A DNA stretch of 64,000 nt from assembly GCF_009823805.1 (NCBI RefSeq), contig NZ_WUEK01000002.1, forward strand, positions 186,001-250,000, in the 5' to 3' direction. The first letter of the stretch is position 1; every line of letters starts with the position of its first letter. The notes beneath the pieces were generated by a model, which had not been told where the DNA came from, did not search any database, and was given only the letters and a program-made list of their open reading frames with translations. Below are positions 20,421-27,706 of the stretch, piece by piece. This stretch comes from Nocardioides flavescens. GTDB lineage: Bacteria; Actinomycetota; Actinomycetes; Propionibacteriales; Nocardioidaceae. Made by a program: the position numbers and the translations under genes.

Positions 20421-20504
20421 CGTCGTCTCGGATGTGACCCAGGCCACGATGGAGGCACGCCCAGGCGGGCCGTCCGAGACCCGCCGCACCGAGAGGAGCA
20501 CCCC

Positions 20505-21200
20505 GTGCAGCTCGTCGACCTGTCGCAGGACATCTACCAGGGGATGCAGGTCTACCCCGGTCACCTCAAGACCGTGGTCTTCGACCACGCCTCGCACGAG
20601 GAGACGGGACTCCGCTTCGAGGGCGGGTTCTCCTTCCAGACCAAGGGGTTCATGATCAACGACAACGGGCCGACCCACGTCGACTCGTTCTCCCACCTCG
20701 ACCCGGACCCGTCGGCGCAGACGATCGACGAGATGGCGCTCGACCTCTTCTACGGTCCGGCCACCTGCCTGGACGTCTCGGGGGTGGGTGCGCACCAGGA
20801 CATCACCCGCGAGCACCTCGACGCGGCCCAGGAGTCGGCCGGCGTGAGCGTCGAGGCGGGCGACATCCTGCTGCTCCACACCGGCACGCACGGTCGCTAC
20901 GCGGGCACGCCGCAGTACCTCTCGGAGTTCCCGGGCCTCGGGGAGAGCGGGAGCGAGTGGATCGTCGAGCACGGCGTGAAGACGTTCGGGGTCGACAGCC
21001 CCACCCCCGACAACCCCACCAGCAAGTCCTACCCGTGCCACATGATGTGCCGGCGCCACCACATCACCCACTACGAGAACCTCACCAACCTCGACCAGCT
21101 GATCGGGCGGCGGTTCACCTTCGTCGGGTTCCCGCTCAAGGTGATCGGCGCCCACGGCGGCCCCACCCGTGCCGTGGCGCTGCTCGACGGTGACGCGTGA
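20505..21200 (+). CDS. Cyclase family protein (metal-dependent hydrolase, kynurenine formamidase/isatin hydrolase type)
   Basis: A 231-residue member of the cyclase family (PF04199). The metal-binding signature, usually HxGTHxDxxxH, here reads NGPTHVDSFSH (54-64), with His58, Asp60 and His64 kept and the leading His replaced by Asn52 (INDNGPTH). Relatives hydrolyse arylformamides or isatin. The GTG follows GAGAGGAGCACC, a good ribosome-binding site. The stop overlaps the SDR start (GTGA), so the two act together. The altered first metal ligand suggests a modified metal site or a distinct reaction. Confidence 0.82.
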   Translation: MQLVDLSQDIYQGMQVYPGHLKTVVFDHASHEETGLRFEGGFSFQTKGFMINDNGPTHVDSFSHLDPDPSAQTIDEMALDLFYGPATCLDVSGVGAHQDITREHLDAAQESAGVSVEAGDILLLHTGTHGRYAGTPQYLSEFPGLGESGSEWIVEHGVKTFGVDSPTPDNPTSKSYPCHMMCRRHHITHYENLTNLDQLIGRRFTFVGFPLKVIGAHGGPTRAVALLDGDA

Positions 21201-22012
21201 GCGACGCGGTGCCAGTGCCTACGCCCGCATCGGCGTTCCCCGGCGACCGGGTCGCGGGGCGCACCGCGCTCGTGACCGGTGCCGGCAGCGGCCTCGGGCG
21301 CGCGATCGCCCTGGCCCTCGTCGCCCGCGGGGCGCGGGTGGTCGGCGTCGGCCGCACGCAGCAGAGCCTCGAGGAGCTCGAGGAGGCGGCGCGTGGGCTG
21401 TCCGGGTCGGTGCGCACCGCGACTGCGGACGTGGCCGACCCGGTCGCCGTCACGGCCCTCGCGGCGGAGCTGGCTGACGAGACCGTCGAGGTGCTCGTCA
21501 ACAACGCCGGGATCGCCGGGCCGGTGGCGCCGCTGGTCGATGTCGAGCCGGAGGACTGGGACGAGGTCTTCGCGGTCAACGTCCGCGGGACCTACCTGAT
21601 GTGCCGGGCCTTCCTGCCCGGCATGGTGGAGCGGGGGGAGGGCGACGTCATCAACCTCGCCTCGGTCAGCGGCAAGCGGCCGCTGACCCGTCGCACGCCG
21701 TACACCGCGTCGAAGATGGCGGTCATCGGGCTGACGACGACCCTCGCCTACGAGGTCGGCCCGGCGGGGGTCTCGGTCAACTCCCTCTCGCCCGGCCCGG
21801 TGGACGGGCCGCGGATGCACCGCAACTTCGCGCTGGAGGCCGAGCGCACCGGGACGTCGTACGACGAGGCGGAGGCGGCGTTCGTCTCCCGCGCGGCGCT
21901 CCAGCGGATGCTCACCGAGGAGGAGGTCGCGGCGGCCGTGGTCGCGATGCTCCACATGCCGGGGCTGTGCGCGGCGGACATCGACCTGTCCGCGGGGATG
22001 GTCGCGCGCTGA
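21197..22012 (+). CDS. Short-chain dehydrogenase/reductase (SDR)
   Basis: A 271-residue classical SDR: cofactor motif TGAGSGLG (27-34), NNAG (102-105), catalytic Ser156, Tyr169 and Lys173 (YTASK), and a PGPV segment after the active site. Asp79 in TADVAD suits adenine contact. It oxidises or reduces an alcohol/ketone with NAD(P). It is coupled to the cyclase-family gene by a GTGA overlap, and its stop codon directly abuts the stop of the convergent gntR-type gene with no intervening base. Confidence 0.9.
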   Translation: MSDAVPVPTPASAFPGDRVAGRTALVTGAGSGLGRAIALALVARGARVVGVGRTQQSLEELEEAARGLSGSVRTATADVADPVAVTALAAELADETVEVLVNNAGIAGPVAPLVDVEPEDWDEVFAVNVRGTYLMCRAFLPGMVERGEGDVINLASVSGKRPLTRRTPYTASKMAVIGLTTTLAYEVGPAGVSVNSLSPGPVDGPRMHRNFALEAERTGTSYDEAEAAFVSRAALQRMLTEEEVAAAVVAMLHMPGLCAADIDLSAGMVAR

Positions 22013-22681
22013 TCAGCCGCCCGCCTGCTCGCCTCGTCCTCTAGCCTCCTGGGCGAGCAGGTGGTCGAGCACGACGGAGTGGGAGGACGCGAGGTGCACG
22101 CGGGTGAGCTCGGCCGCCGCCTGGGCGTCACCTGCCTCGACCGCCGCGAGGATCGCGCGGTGCTCGGCCTGCAGGTGCTCCACGTCGCCGATCACGTCGA
22201 GGTGGACGTAGAGGTAGCGGTCGGTCAGACGGCGCAGCTGCTCCACGAGCGCGACCATCCGCGGCCGACCGGCCAGGGCGTAGACCTCGGCGTGGAACGC
22301 CGTGTTGGCCTCCAGCCAGGCCCGCGGCGCCGTCGCGTCGTCCTCCATCGTCGCCAGCAGGTGCCGCATCCGGGTCAGCGCGGCCCGGCCGACGCGGGGC
22401 ACCGCGAGCCGCGTGGCCAGCGGCTCGACCGCCTCGCGGAGCTCGTAGAGCTCCTGCAGGTCCTCGATCGAGAGCGGGGTGACCACCGCGGTCGCGCCCC
22501 GCAGCTCGACCAGGCCCTCGGCCGCGAGCTGCTGCAGCGCGTCGCGCACGGGGATCCGGCTGACGCCGTACTCCTCGGCGACGCCGGTCTGCGAGAGCGC
22601 GGTGCCGGGCTCGACGAGTCCGGCTGACAGGCGCTCGCGCAGGTCTCGGGCGACCCGGGCGGCGGCGGACTCCGACGGCAC
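22013..22681 (-). CDS. GntR family (FadR subfamily) transcriptional regulator
   Basis: A 222-residue FadR-type GntR regulator. The winged HTH is SQTGVAEEYGVSRIPVRDAL plus QQLAAEGLVELR, and the C-terminal all-helical FCD effector domain has the metal or ligand residues typical of the group (NTAFHAEVYALAGRPRM, LQAEHRAILAAVEAGD). GTG at 22679-22681 is used; the frame is open further upstream but that part lies over the enoyl-CoA hydratase gene. It sits at the 3' end of the ALDH-ECH unit, whose promoter carries two GTATAC boxes, and is probably their regulator. Confidence 0.87.
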   Translation of the reverse strand: MPSESAAARVARDLRERLSAGLVEPGTALSQTGVAEEYGVSRIPVRDALQQLAAEGLVELRGATAVVTPLSIEDLQELYELREAVEPLATRLAVPRVGRAALTRMRHLLATMEDDATAPRAWLEANTAFHAEVYALAGRPRMVALVEQLRRLTDRYLYVHLDVIGDVEHLQAEHRAILAAVEAGDAQAAAELTRVHLASSHSVVLDHLLAQEARGRGEQAGG

Positions 22682-22706
22682 CCGTGCAGTCTCCCGCACG
22701 GGTGCC
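22677..22706. promoter_or_regulatory. Perfect 11-bp inverted repeat across the gntR-type start codon
   Basis: GGCACCCGTGC and GCACGGGTGCC pair around AGTCTCCC. It lies between the enoyl-CoA hydratase stop and the regulator, and one arm includes the regulator's GTG. It could be an intercistronic terminator or attenuator, a translation-blocking hairpin, or an operator; the sequence alone does not decide. Confidence 0.6.
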
Positions 22707-22716
22707 GCCGGGCGGC

Positions 22717-23442
22717 TCAGGCCTCGCCCCGGCGCAGCGAGCCCACGACGAGGCGGTCGAGGCTCACCTCGAGCGCGGTCTCGTCGCCGAGGTCGCCGAA
22801 GCCCCGGAGCATGTCCTTGATGTCGCCGTGCACCCGTGGGCTGCCGGCCCGCAGGGCGGCGACGGCCGCGTCGACCCGGGCGCCGAGCTCCGCCTCGTCG
22901 TCGACGACGGCGTTGAGCATCCCGAGCTCGTGCGCACGCGACGCGGTCAGCGCCTCCCCGGTCGCGGTGAGCCAGAAGGCCTCGCGGCGACCGACGACCC
23001 GCGGGAGCCAGGCCAGCACGAGGGCCGGCGCGAGGCCGATGCCGACCTCCGGGAAGCGGAACGACGCCGCGCGCACCGCGACGGAGACGTCGAACGCCGC
23101 GACCAGGCCGACTCCGAAGCCGGCCGCGTCGCCCTGCACCTCGGCCACCGTCACGAGCCGCGAGCGCGGGATCGCCCGGGTCAGGCGCACCAGCGCCTGC
23201 GCCTCGGCCCGGACCTCGCCCGGGGCTAAAGCGGTCCCCCCGCGGTCGCGGCCGAGGCAGAACGTCGGGCCGGCGGCGCGCAGCCGCAGCACGTGGGCGC
23301 CCTCGGGCGGGTCCTCCAGCAGCGCGGCGAGCCGGTGGCACATCTCGATGCTGAAGAGGTTGTCAGGTCCCCGGTCGAGCGTGACCAGGACGACGCCGTC
23401 GTCCGCCGTGTCGATGCTCAGGCCGTCGGTGGCGTCACCCAT
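22717..23442 (-). CDS. Enoyl-CoA hydratase/isomerase family protein
   Basis: A 241-residue crotonase-fold protein. It has a CoA-site region with GPTFCLGRDRGG, the oxyanion-hole helix AEVQGDAAGFGVGLVAAFD, and FRFPEVGIGLAPALVL where hydratases carry a catalytic Glu (Glu in FPEVG). The family hydrates or isomerises enoyl-CoAs; some hydrolyse or decarboxylate. It is slightly short (usual about 260). Its ATG shares one base with the ALDH stop (TGATG), so translation is coupled. With the aldehyde dehydrogenase it suggests a step through an acyl or aldehyde intermediate. Confidence 0.85.
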   Translation of the reverse strand: MGDATDGLSIDTADDGVVLVTLDRGPDNLFSIEMCHRLAALLEDPPEGAHVLRLRAAGPTFCLGRDRGGTALAPGEVRAEAQALVRLTRAIPRSRLVTVAEVQGDAAGFGVGLVAAFDVSVAVRAASFRFPEVGIGLAPALVLAWLPRVVGRREAFWLTATGEALTASRAHELGMLNAVVDDEAELGARVDAAVAALRAGSPRVHGDIKDMLRGFGDLGDETALEVSLDRLVVGSLRRGEA

Positions 23443-24977
23443 CAGTTCAGCCTCTCCGTCGCGATGCCGCCGTACCAGTCGACGTCGTCGGGTGCGGTGC
23501 GCACGGTCACCGCCCGCACCTGGGTGAAGTCGTGGAACGACTCCCAGCCGCCCTCGCGTCCGGTGCCGCTCTCCTTCATCCCGCCCCACGGCGAGGACGG
23601 GTCGAGGCGGTGGTGGTCGTTGACCCAGACCATGCCCGCCTGCAGGTGTGAGGCCACGCGGTGGGCGCGGGCGACGTCGCGGGTCCACACGGCCGAGCCC
23701 AGGGCGTAGGCCGAGTCGTTGGCGATGGCGACCGCCTCGTCCTCGTCGTCGAAGGGGATCACGACCACGACCGGACCGAAGATCTCCTCGCGGGCGACGG
23801 ACATGTCGTTGGTGACGTCGGCGAGCACGGTCGGCTGGACGAAGAACCCGCCGGGCAGCCCCGGCACCTCGGCAGCGGCGCCCCCGGTCACGACGCGGGC
23901 ACCTGCGGCGACCCCGTCAGCGACGCGCCCGAGGATGCGCTCGCGGGCGGCGGCGGAGATGACGGGGCCGAGCTGGGTGGCGGGGTCGCTCGGGTCGCCG
24001 ATCCTGATGCCGCGGGCCACCTCCGCCAGGGTCTCGACGAACCCGTCGTGGATGCCGCGCTGGACGATGAGGCGGCTGCCGGCGATGCAGGTCTGGCCGG
24101 CGCCGACGAACCCGCCGAACGCCGCGCCCCGTGCAGCGGTCGCGACCGGGGTGTCGTCGAAGACGAGCACGGGTGACTTGCCGCCCAGCTCGAGCGTCGT
24201 CTTGGCGAAGCGCGTCGCTGCGGCGACCGCGATCGACCGTCCGGGCTCGGTGCCGCCGGTGAAGACGACCTTCTTGACGAGCCGGTGCTGGGTCAGGGCT
24301 GCGCCGATCGTCGGGCCGGGACCGTTGACGACGTTGAGGACGCCGTCGGGGATGCCGGCCTCGTGGGCGATGTCGGCGAGCAGGAACGCCGTGAGCGGCG
24401 TCTGCTCGGAGGGCTTGAGGACGACCGAGTTGCCGGTCGCCAGGGCGGGGGCGAGCGACTTCGACGCGATCATCATCGGGTGGTTGAACGACGCCAGGAT
24501 CGCGACCACGCCGAGGGGCAGCCGCGAGGTGTAGGAGTGGTAGGGGCCCGGCATGGGCACCACGGCGTCGCGGTCGGCGAGCAGCAGCGAGGCGTTGTAG
24601 CGGTACCACTCGGGCAGGCGGGTGATCTGGGCCCGGGTCTCGGTGATCGGCCGGCCGTTGTTGGCGGTCTCGAGCCGGTAGAGGTCGTCCATGCGCTCGG
24701 CGATGCCGTCGGCGAAGCGGTGCAGCACCCGCGAGCGCTCGTGGGCGGGGAGCGCGCTCCAGGTGCCGGCGTCGAAGGTCTCCTGGGCGGTGCGCACGGC
24801 GAGCTCGAGGTCGTCGGTGTCCGCGGTGTCGGCGACCGCCAGCACCTCACCGGTGGCGGGGTCGACCACGTCGAGCTGCTCGCCGTGGCCCGGCACCTGC
24901 CGACCTCCGATGCGCAGGGCCGCCGACAGCGGACCCGTCGGGAGCTGCACTCCCCGGAACTCGTCGGTGGCGGTCAC
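23442..24977 (-). CDS. Aldehyde dehydrogenase family protein
   Basis: A 511-residue NAD(P)-dependent aldehyde dehydrogenase. Asn165 (SFNHP), Glu263 (LELGGKSP) and the nucleophile Cys297 (GAGQTCIAGSR) are all present, as is EEIFGPVV near the C-terminal domain. Length and motifs fit betaine-aldehyde or substituted-aldehyde dehydrogenases rather than acylating enzymes. GTG at 24975-24977 is the start. It is the first gene of an ALDH-ECH-GntR unit; the upstream region carries paired GTATAC boxes (24988-25017), one of which may overlap the -10. Confidence 0.92.
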   Translation of the reverse strand: MTATDEFRGVQLPTGPLSAALRIGGRQVPGHGEQLDVVDPATGEVLAVADTADTDDLELAVRTAQETFDAGTWSALPAHERSRVLHRFADGIAERMDDLYRLETANNGRPITETRAQITRLPEWYRYNASLLLADRDAVVPMPGPYHSYTSRLPLGVVAILASFNHPMMIASKSLAPALATGNSVVLKPSEQTPLTAFLLADIAHEAGIPDGVLNVVNGPGPTIGAALTQHRLVKKVVFTGGTEPGRSIAVAAATRFAKTTLELGGKSPVLVFDDTPVATAARGAAFGGFVGAGQTCIAGSRLIVQRGIHDGFVETLAEVARGIRIGDPSDPATQLGPVISAAARERILGRVADGVAAGARVVTGGAAAEVPGLPGGFFVQPTVLADVTNDMSVAREEIFGPVVVVIPFDDEDEAVAIANDSAYALGSAVWTRDVARAHRVASHLQAGMVWVNDHHRLDPSSPWGGMKESGTGREGGWESFHDFTQVRAVTVRTAPDDVDWYGGIATERLN

Positions 24978-24987
24978 GTGTGCAGTC

Positions 24988-25017
24988 CTGTATACGACAT
25001 GTCTTGAATGTATACAG
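24988..25017. promoter_or_regulatory. Paired GTATAC operator upstream of aldehyde dehydrogenase
   Basis: CTGTATAC and GTATACAG form a perfect 8-base inverted repeat. Each contains the palindrome GTATAC; the two boxes are 20 bases apart centre to centre, two helical turns. GT-N2-AC symmetry is typical of GntR-family sites, and the GntR gene is the last of this unit. Confidence 0.7.
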
Positions 25018-25041
25018 CACCTTCTGACGAGGTCAACAGGC

Positions 25042-26040
25042 TCACGCCTGGCGGACCGCCTCGAGCCGACCGGTGCGCGCCGAACGGGTGATGGCCTCGA
25101 AGGTGTCGACGTTGGCCAGCATCTCGGCGTACGACACGGGGTAGGCCTCGCCGCCGGCGGCGGCCCGCGCGAAGGACTCGACGTTCTCGCGCACGCTCGG
25201 GTGCGGCGGCGCGAACGTCGTCGACGGCTGGTCGCCGCGCAGCACGGTGGTGACGTCCCAGCCGGTGGGAGACTCGGGGTGGCTGCGGTCGCGGATCTCC
25301 GACCAGCCCTGCGAGCCGAGCACGGTGAAGCGACCCACGAACGGTGTCGTCAGGATCGCGGTGATGACGGCGGTCCGGCCGCCCTCGAAGCCGATCGTGA
25401 CGGTGAGCGTGTCGCCGTTCTCGAACGACGTCGCAAGGGTCCCGAGCCGCGCCCAGACCTCGACCGGGCGCCCCAGCACCGCGATCGCCAGGTCGACCAG
25501 GTGGATGCCGGTCGCCGACAGCGGACCGACCGGCGCGAGCTCGGCCGAGAGGCGCCAGTTGTCCGGCGGCAGGGACAGGAACTTGTCCTGGCTGAAGTTG
25601 CCCTCGACGACCAGGGGAGTGCCGAGCTCGCCCGCGGCGCACCTCTCGCGCAGCCGCACGACCGCGGGCTCGAAGCGGCGCTCGTGCCCGATGCCCAGCT
25701 GGACCCTGGCTGCCTCGACGGCGGCGATCGCCCGCCGCGCCTCCTCGCCGGAGGTGGCGAGCGGCTTCTCGCAGAACACGTGCCGGCCTGTCGCTGCCGC
25801 CGCCTCGATCTGCTCGGCGTGGAACCGGTGGGGCGAGCACAGCACGACCGCCTCCACGGTGTCGTCGGCGAGGGCGTCGTCCAGCGTCGGGGCGGTGCGC
25901 AGCCCCCGCGCCCCGACCCGCTCCCGGGCGCCGGGGTCGACATCGACACCGAGGACGACCTCGACCTCCGCGCTCCCCTCGAGGTCGGCGACGATCTTCT
26001 GGCCCCACCAGCCGAGGCCCACGACAGCTGCTCTGATCAC
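25042..26040 (-). CDS. Gfo/Idh/MocA family oxidoreductase
   Basis: A 332-residue NAD(P)-dependent oxidoreductase. The N-terminal Rossmann motif is VVGLGWWG, the conserved FCEKPLA follows, and the C-terminal alpha/beta domain contains DNWRLSAELAPVGPLSATGIHLVDL with the GxHxxD-type active-site residues. Members oxidise sugars, inositols or related alcohols. It is upstream of the ALDH gene on the same strand with 64 bases between, and the GTATAC boxes fall in that gap. It may therefore be transcribed separately. Confidence 0.88.
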   Translation of the reverse strand: MIRAAVVGLGWWGQKIVADLEGSAEVEVVLGVDVDPGARERVGARGLRTAPTLDDALADDTVEAVVLCSPHRFHAEQIEAAAATGRHVFCEKPLATSGEEARRAIAAVEAARVQLGIGHERRFEPAVVRLRERCAAGELGTPLVVEGNFSQDKFLSLPPDNWRLSAELAPVGPLSATGIHLVDLAIAVLGRPVEVWARLGTLATSFENGDTLTVTIGFEGGRTAVITAILTTPFVGRFTVLGSQGWSEIRDRSHPESPTGWDVTTVLRGDQPSTTFAPPHPSVRENVESFARAAAGGEAYPVSYAEMLANVDTFEAITRSARTGRLEAVRQA

Positions 26041-26155
26041 CCTGGGAGTGAAGCGAGACTGCGGTGCCGACCGCTTCGTCCCGAGCGTCCGCCCCGGCGC
26101 CCCCCGATGACGTCGAGCGTCAGTCAGCCCCGGGCCGCACGCCCGGGCGCGGTGC

Positions 26156-26362
26156 TCACGCGATCCTCAGGACCACGCTGGCGGCCAGCCCGGCGAGGGC
26201 GAGCGCCTTCAGCCAGGTCGATCCTCGGGTGCGGCGGAGCGGCTGAGGCCGCACCCGTGTCGCCCGCTCGCGTCGAGCCCGGTCACGCATCTCCAGGGTG
26301 ATCGAGAAGAGGAACGCCGTCACGCTCGTGAGGGAGGCCAACGGGGCCAGGACGTCGACCAT
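26156..26362 (-). CDS. Small hypothetical membrane protein
   Basis: A 68-residue frame: an N-terminal hydrophobic segment (LASLTSVTAFLFSITL), a strongly basic centre (RDRARRERATRVRPQPLRR) and a second hydrophobic segment (LKALALAGLAASVVL). This two-helix hairpin with a positive loop is plausible for a membrane protein. GAGG precedes the ATG. No family is recognised. A plus-strand alternative over the same bases looks less protein-like. Confidence 0.4.
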   Translation of the reverse strand: MVDVLAPLASLTSVTAFLFSITLEMRDRARRERATRVRPQPLRRTRGSTWLKALALAGLAASVVLRIA

Positions 26363-26496
26363 GCCTCAGCGCCGCCAGGATCGGATCAGCGGGGTCGTCG
26401 GCTCGGCTGCGCCCGGACCGCCCACGTCGCCCCCGTCCTCAGCCTGGCTCTCCGCCCGGGGTGGTACCCGCCGGCCCGGCCGGGTATCGAGGTGCC

Positions 26497-27072
26497 GTGG
26501 ACCTCCCGTGGCTGCCGCTCCTCTTCGCTGCGTGGTCCCTCGTCGTGTCGGCGAAGTGGTCGGGCTCCACGGGTCACCAGCGGCTCCGCGAGGTGCCGGA
26601 GGACAGGGCTGCGCTGCTGCAGGACTCCTGGTCGTCGCGCTGGCTGCCTCTCGGACTGGGTGGTCTGGGTGTGCTCTGGGTGGGCCGTGGCCTGTTCGAC
26701 CTGGTCGCCGACGGGCCCAGCACGGGCGTCGCAACGCGTCTGGGCTGCGGGGCGCTGCTCCTCATCGCTCTCGCGGTGCACCTTCGCGTCCGGCCCGGGG
26801 TGCTCGCCGTTCTCGACGAGCGGGACCTGCCTCCCGTCGAGGTCGAGGTCAGCCGGCGCCGGACCCGTAGGGTGCGCCAGTTCGGCGCGACGGCACTGGC
26901 GGCGTACGTCCTCATGACGGTGCTGTTGCTGGGCTCGGGCGACGCGGTGAAACCGGTCGTCGGCGCGCTCGCGGTGGTGTGTGGCGTGGTCATGCTCGGG
27001 GCGCTCATCGGGCTGGCGTGGCTGGGTGTCTGGCGCTTCGGCGACGAGGAGACCGTCGTCCGGCGCCGCTGA
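26497..27072 (+). CDS. Hypothetical integral membrane protein
   Basis: About 191 residues with five hydrophobic segments, beginning LPWLPLLFAAWSLVVSA, then WLPLGLGGLGVLWVGRGL, CGALLLIALAVHLRV, FGATALAAYVLMTVLLLG and a longer C-terminal one. A basic stretch (RRRTRRVRQ) lies between the third and fourth. GTG 26497 is preferred over the GTG at 26461 because it begins right before the first hydrophobic segment. No family is recognised; codon use matches the neighbours. Confidence 0.6.
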   Translation: MDLPWLPLLFAAWSLVVSAKWSGSTGHQRLREVPEDRAALLQDSWSSRWLPLGLGGLGVLWVGRGLFDLVADGPSTGVATRLGCGALLLIALAVHLRVRPGVLAVLDERDLPPVEVEVSRRRTRRVRQFGATALAAYVLMTVLLLGSGDAVKPVVGALAVVCGVVMLGALIGLAWLGVWRFGDEETVVRRR

Positions 27073-27102
27073 TCCGGCCGGGGGGACTGGCACACTCCGG
27101 TC

Positions 27103-27663
27103 ATGAGCACTGTCGCGGCACCGCGTCAACGCACGCGTGACCCGCTCGTGCTGGCCTGCGTCGGCGTCACTCTGCTGGTGGCGGCGTTCCTGGCGGCGGT
27201 GGCCGTCGCGGCGGCCGGGGCGGGTGGCTACGACTGGCCCGACGACGTGGTGGTGACCACCGACGGGCAGCCGCACCGGGTCGAGACCTCGCAGTCTCGG
27301 TCCACCCTGGTGTGGGCGTCGAGCCCGGACGTCGTGGACGGGTGCGAGGTCGCCGACGCAGCGAGCGGTGAGCCGGTTGCGCTGTCGCCGTACGACGGTG
27401 GCTGGACCCGCTCGGAGAAGGACCTCGACTGGACTGCCGTCGCGGCGTTCGACGCGCCGTCCGACGCCGTGGTCGTGACCTGCGCCGGCTCGGGGGAGAC
27501 CTTCGTCGCGGTGCAGGCTCGGCCCCGGGTGCCGGCGGCGCTCGCCGGCCTGTCCGCCTGGGTGGTCGTGCCGCTGCTGCTCGGACTCGCCGGCGTGGGC
27601 GCCCTCCTGGGAGCGGTGGGGCTGCTGCGCCGGCCGCGGGTGACCCTGCCCACGCGACGCTGA
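27103..27663 (+). CDS. Hypothetical membrane-anchored protein
   Basis: A 186-residue protein with a transmembrane segment near each end (LACVGVTLLVAAFLAAVAVA and LSAWVVVPLLLGLAGVGALL) and an extracytoplasmic-looking domain of about 100 residues between them. That domain is beta-rich and has two cysteines (DGCEV, VTCAG) that could form a disulfide. CACACT ends six bases before the ATG, suggesting its own leaderless mRNA. The family is unknown. Confidence 0.6.
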   Translation: MSTVAAPRQRTRDPLVLACVGVTLLVAAFLAAVAVAAAGAGGYDWPDDVVVTTDGQPHRVETSQSRSTLVWASSPDVVDGCEVADAASGEPVALSPYDGGWTRSEKDLDWTAVAAFDAPSDAVVVTCAGSGETFVAVQARPRVPAALAGLSAWVVVPLLLGLAGVGALLGAVGLLRRPRVTLPTRR

Positions 27664-27694
27664 GGCCGCACGGCGGCCGGGGGCGACGACCGCC

Positions 27695-27700
27695 TACGGT
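27695..27700 (+). promoter_or_regulatory. Putative -10 element of the MFS gene at 27707
   Basis: TACGGT, spacer GCTGGG, then GTG at 27707. The element decides this start over later in-frame codons. Confidence 0.5.
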
Positions 27701-27706
27701 GCTGGG

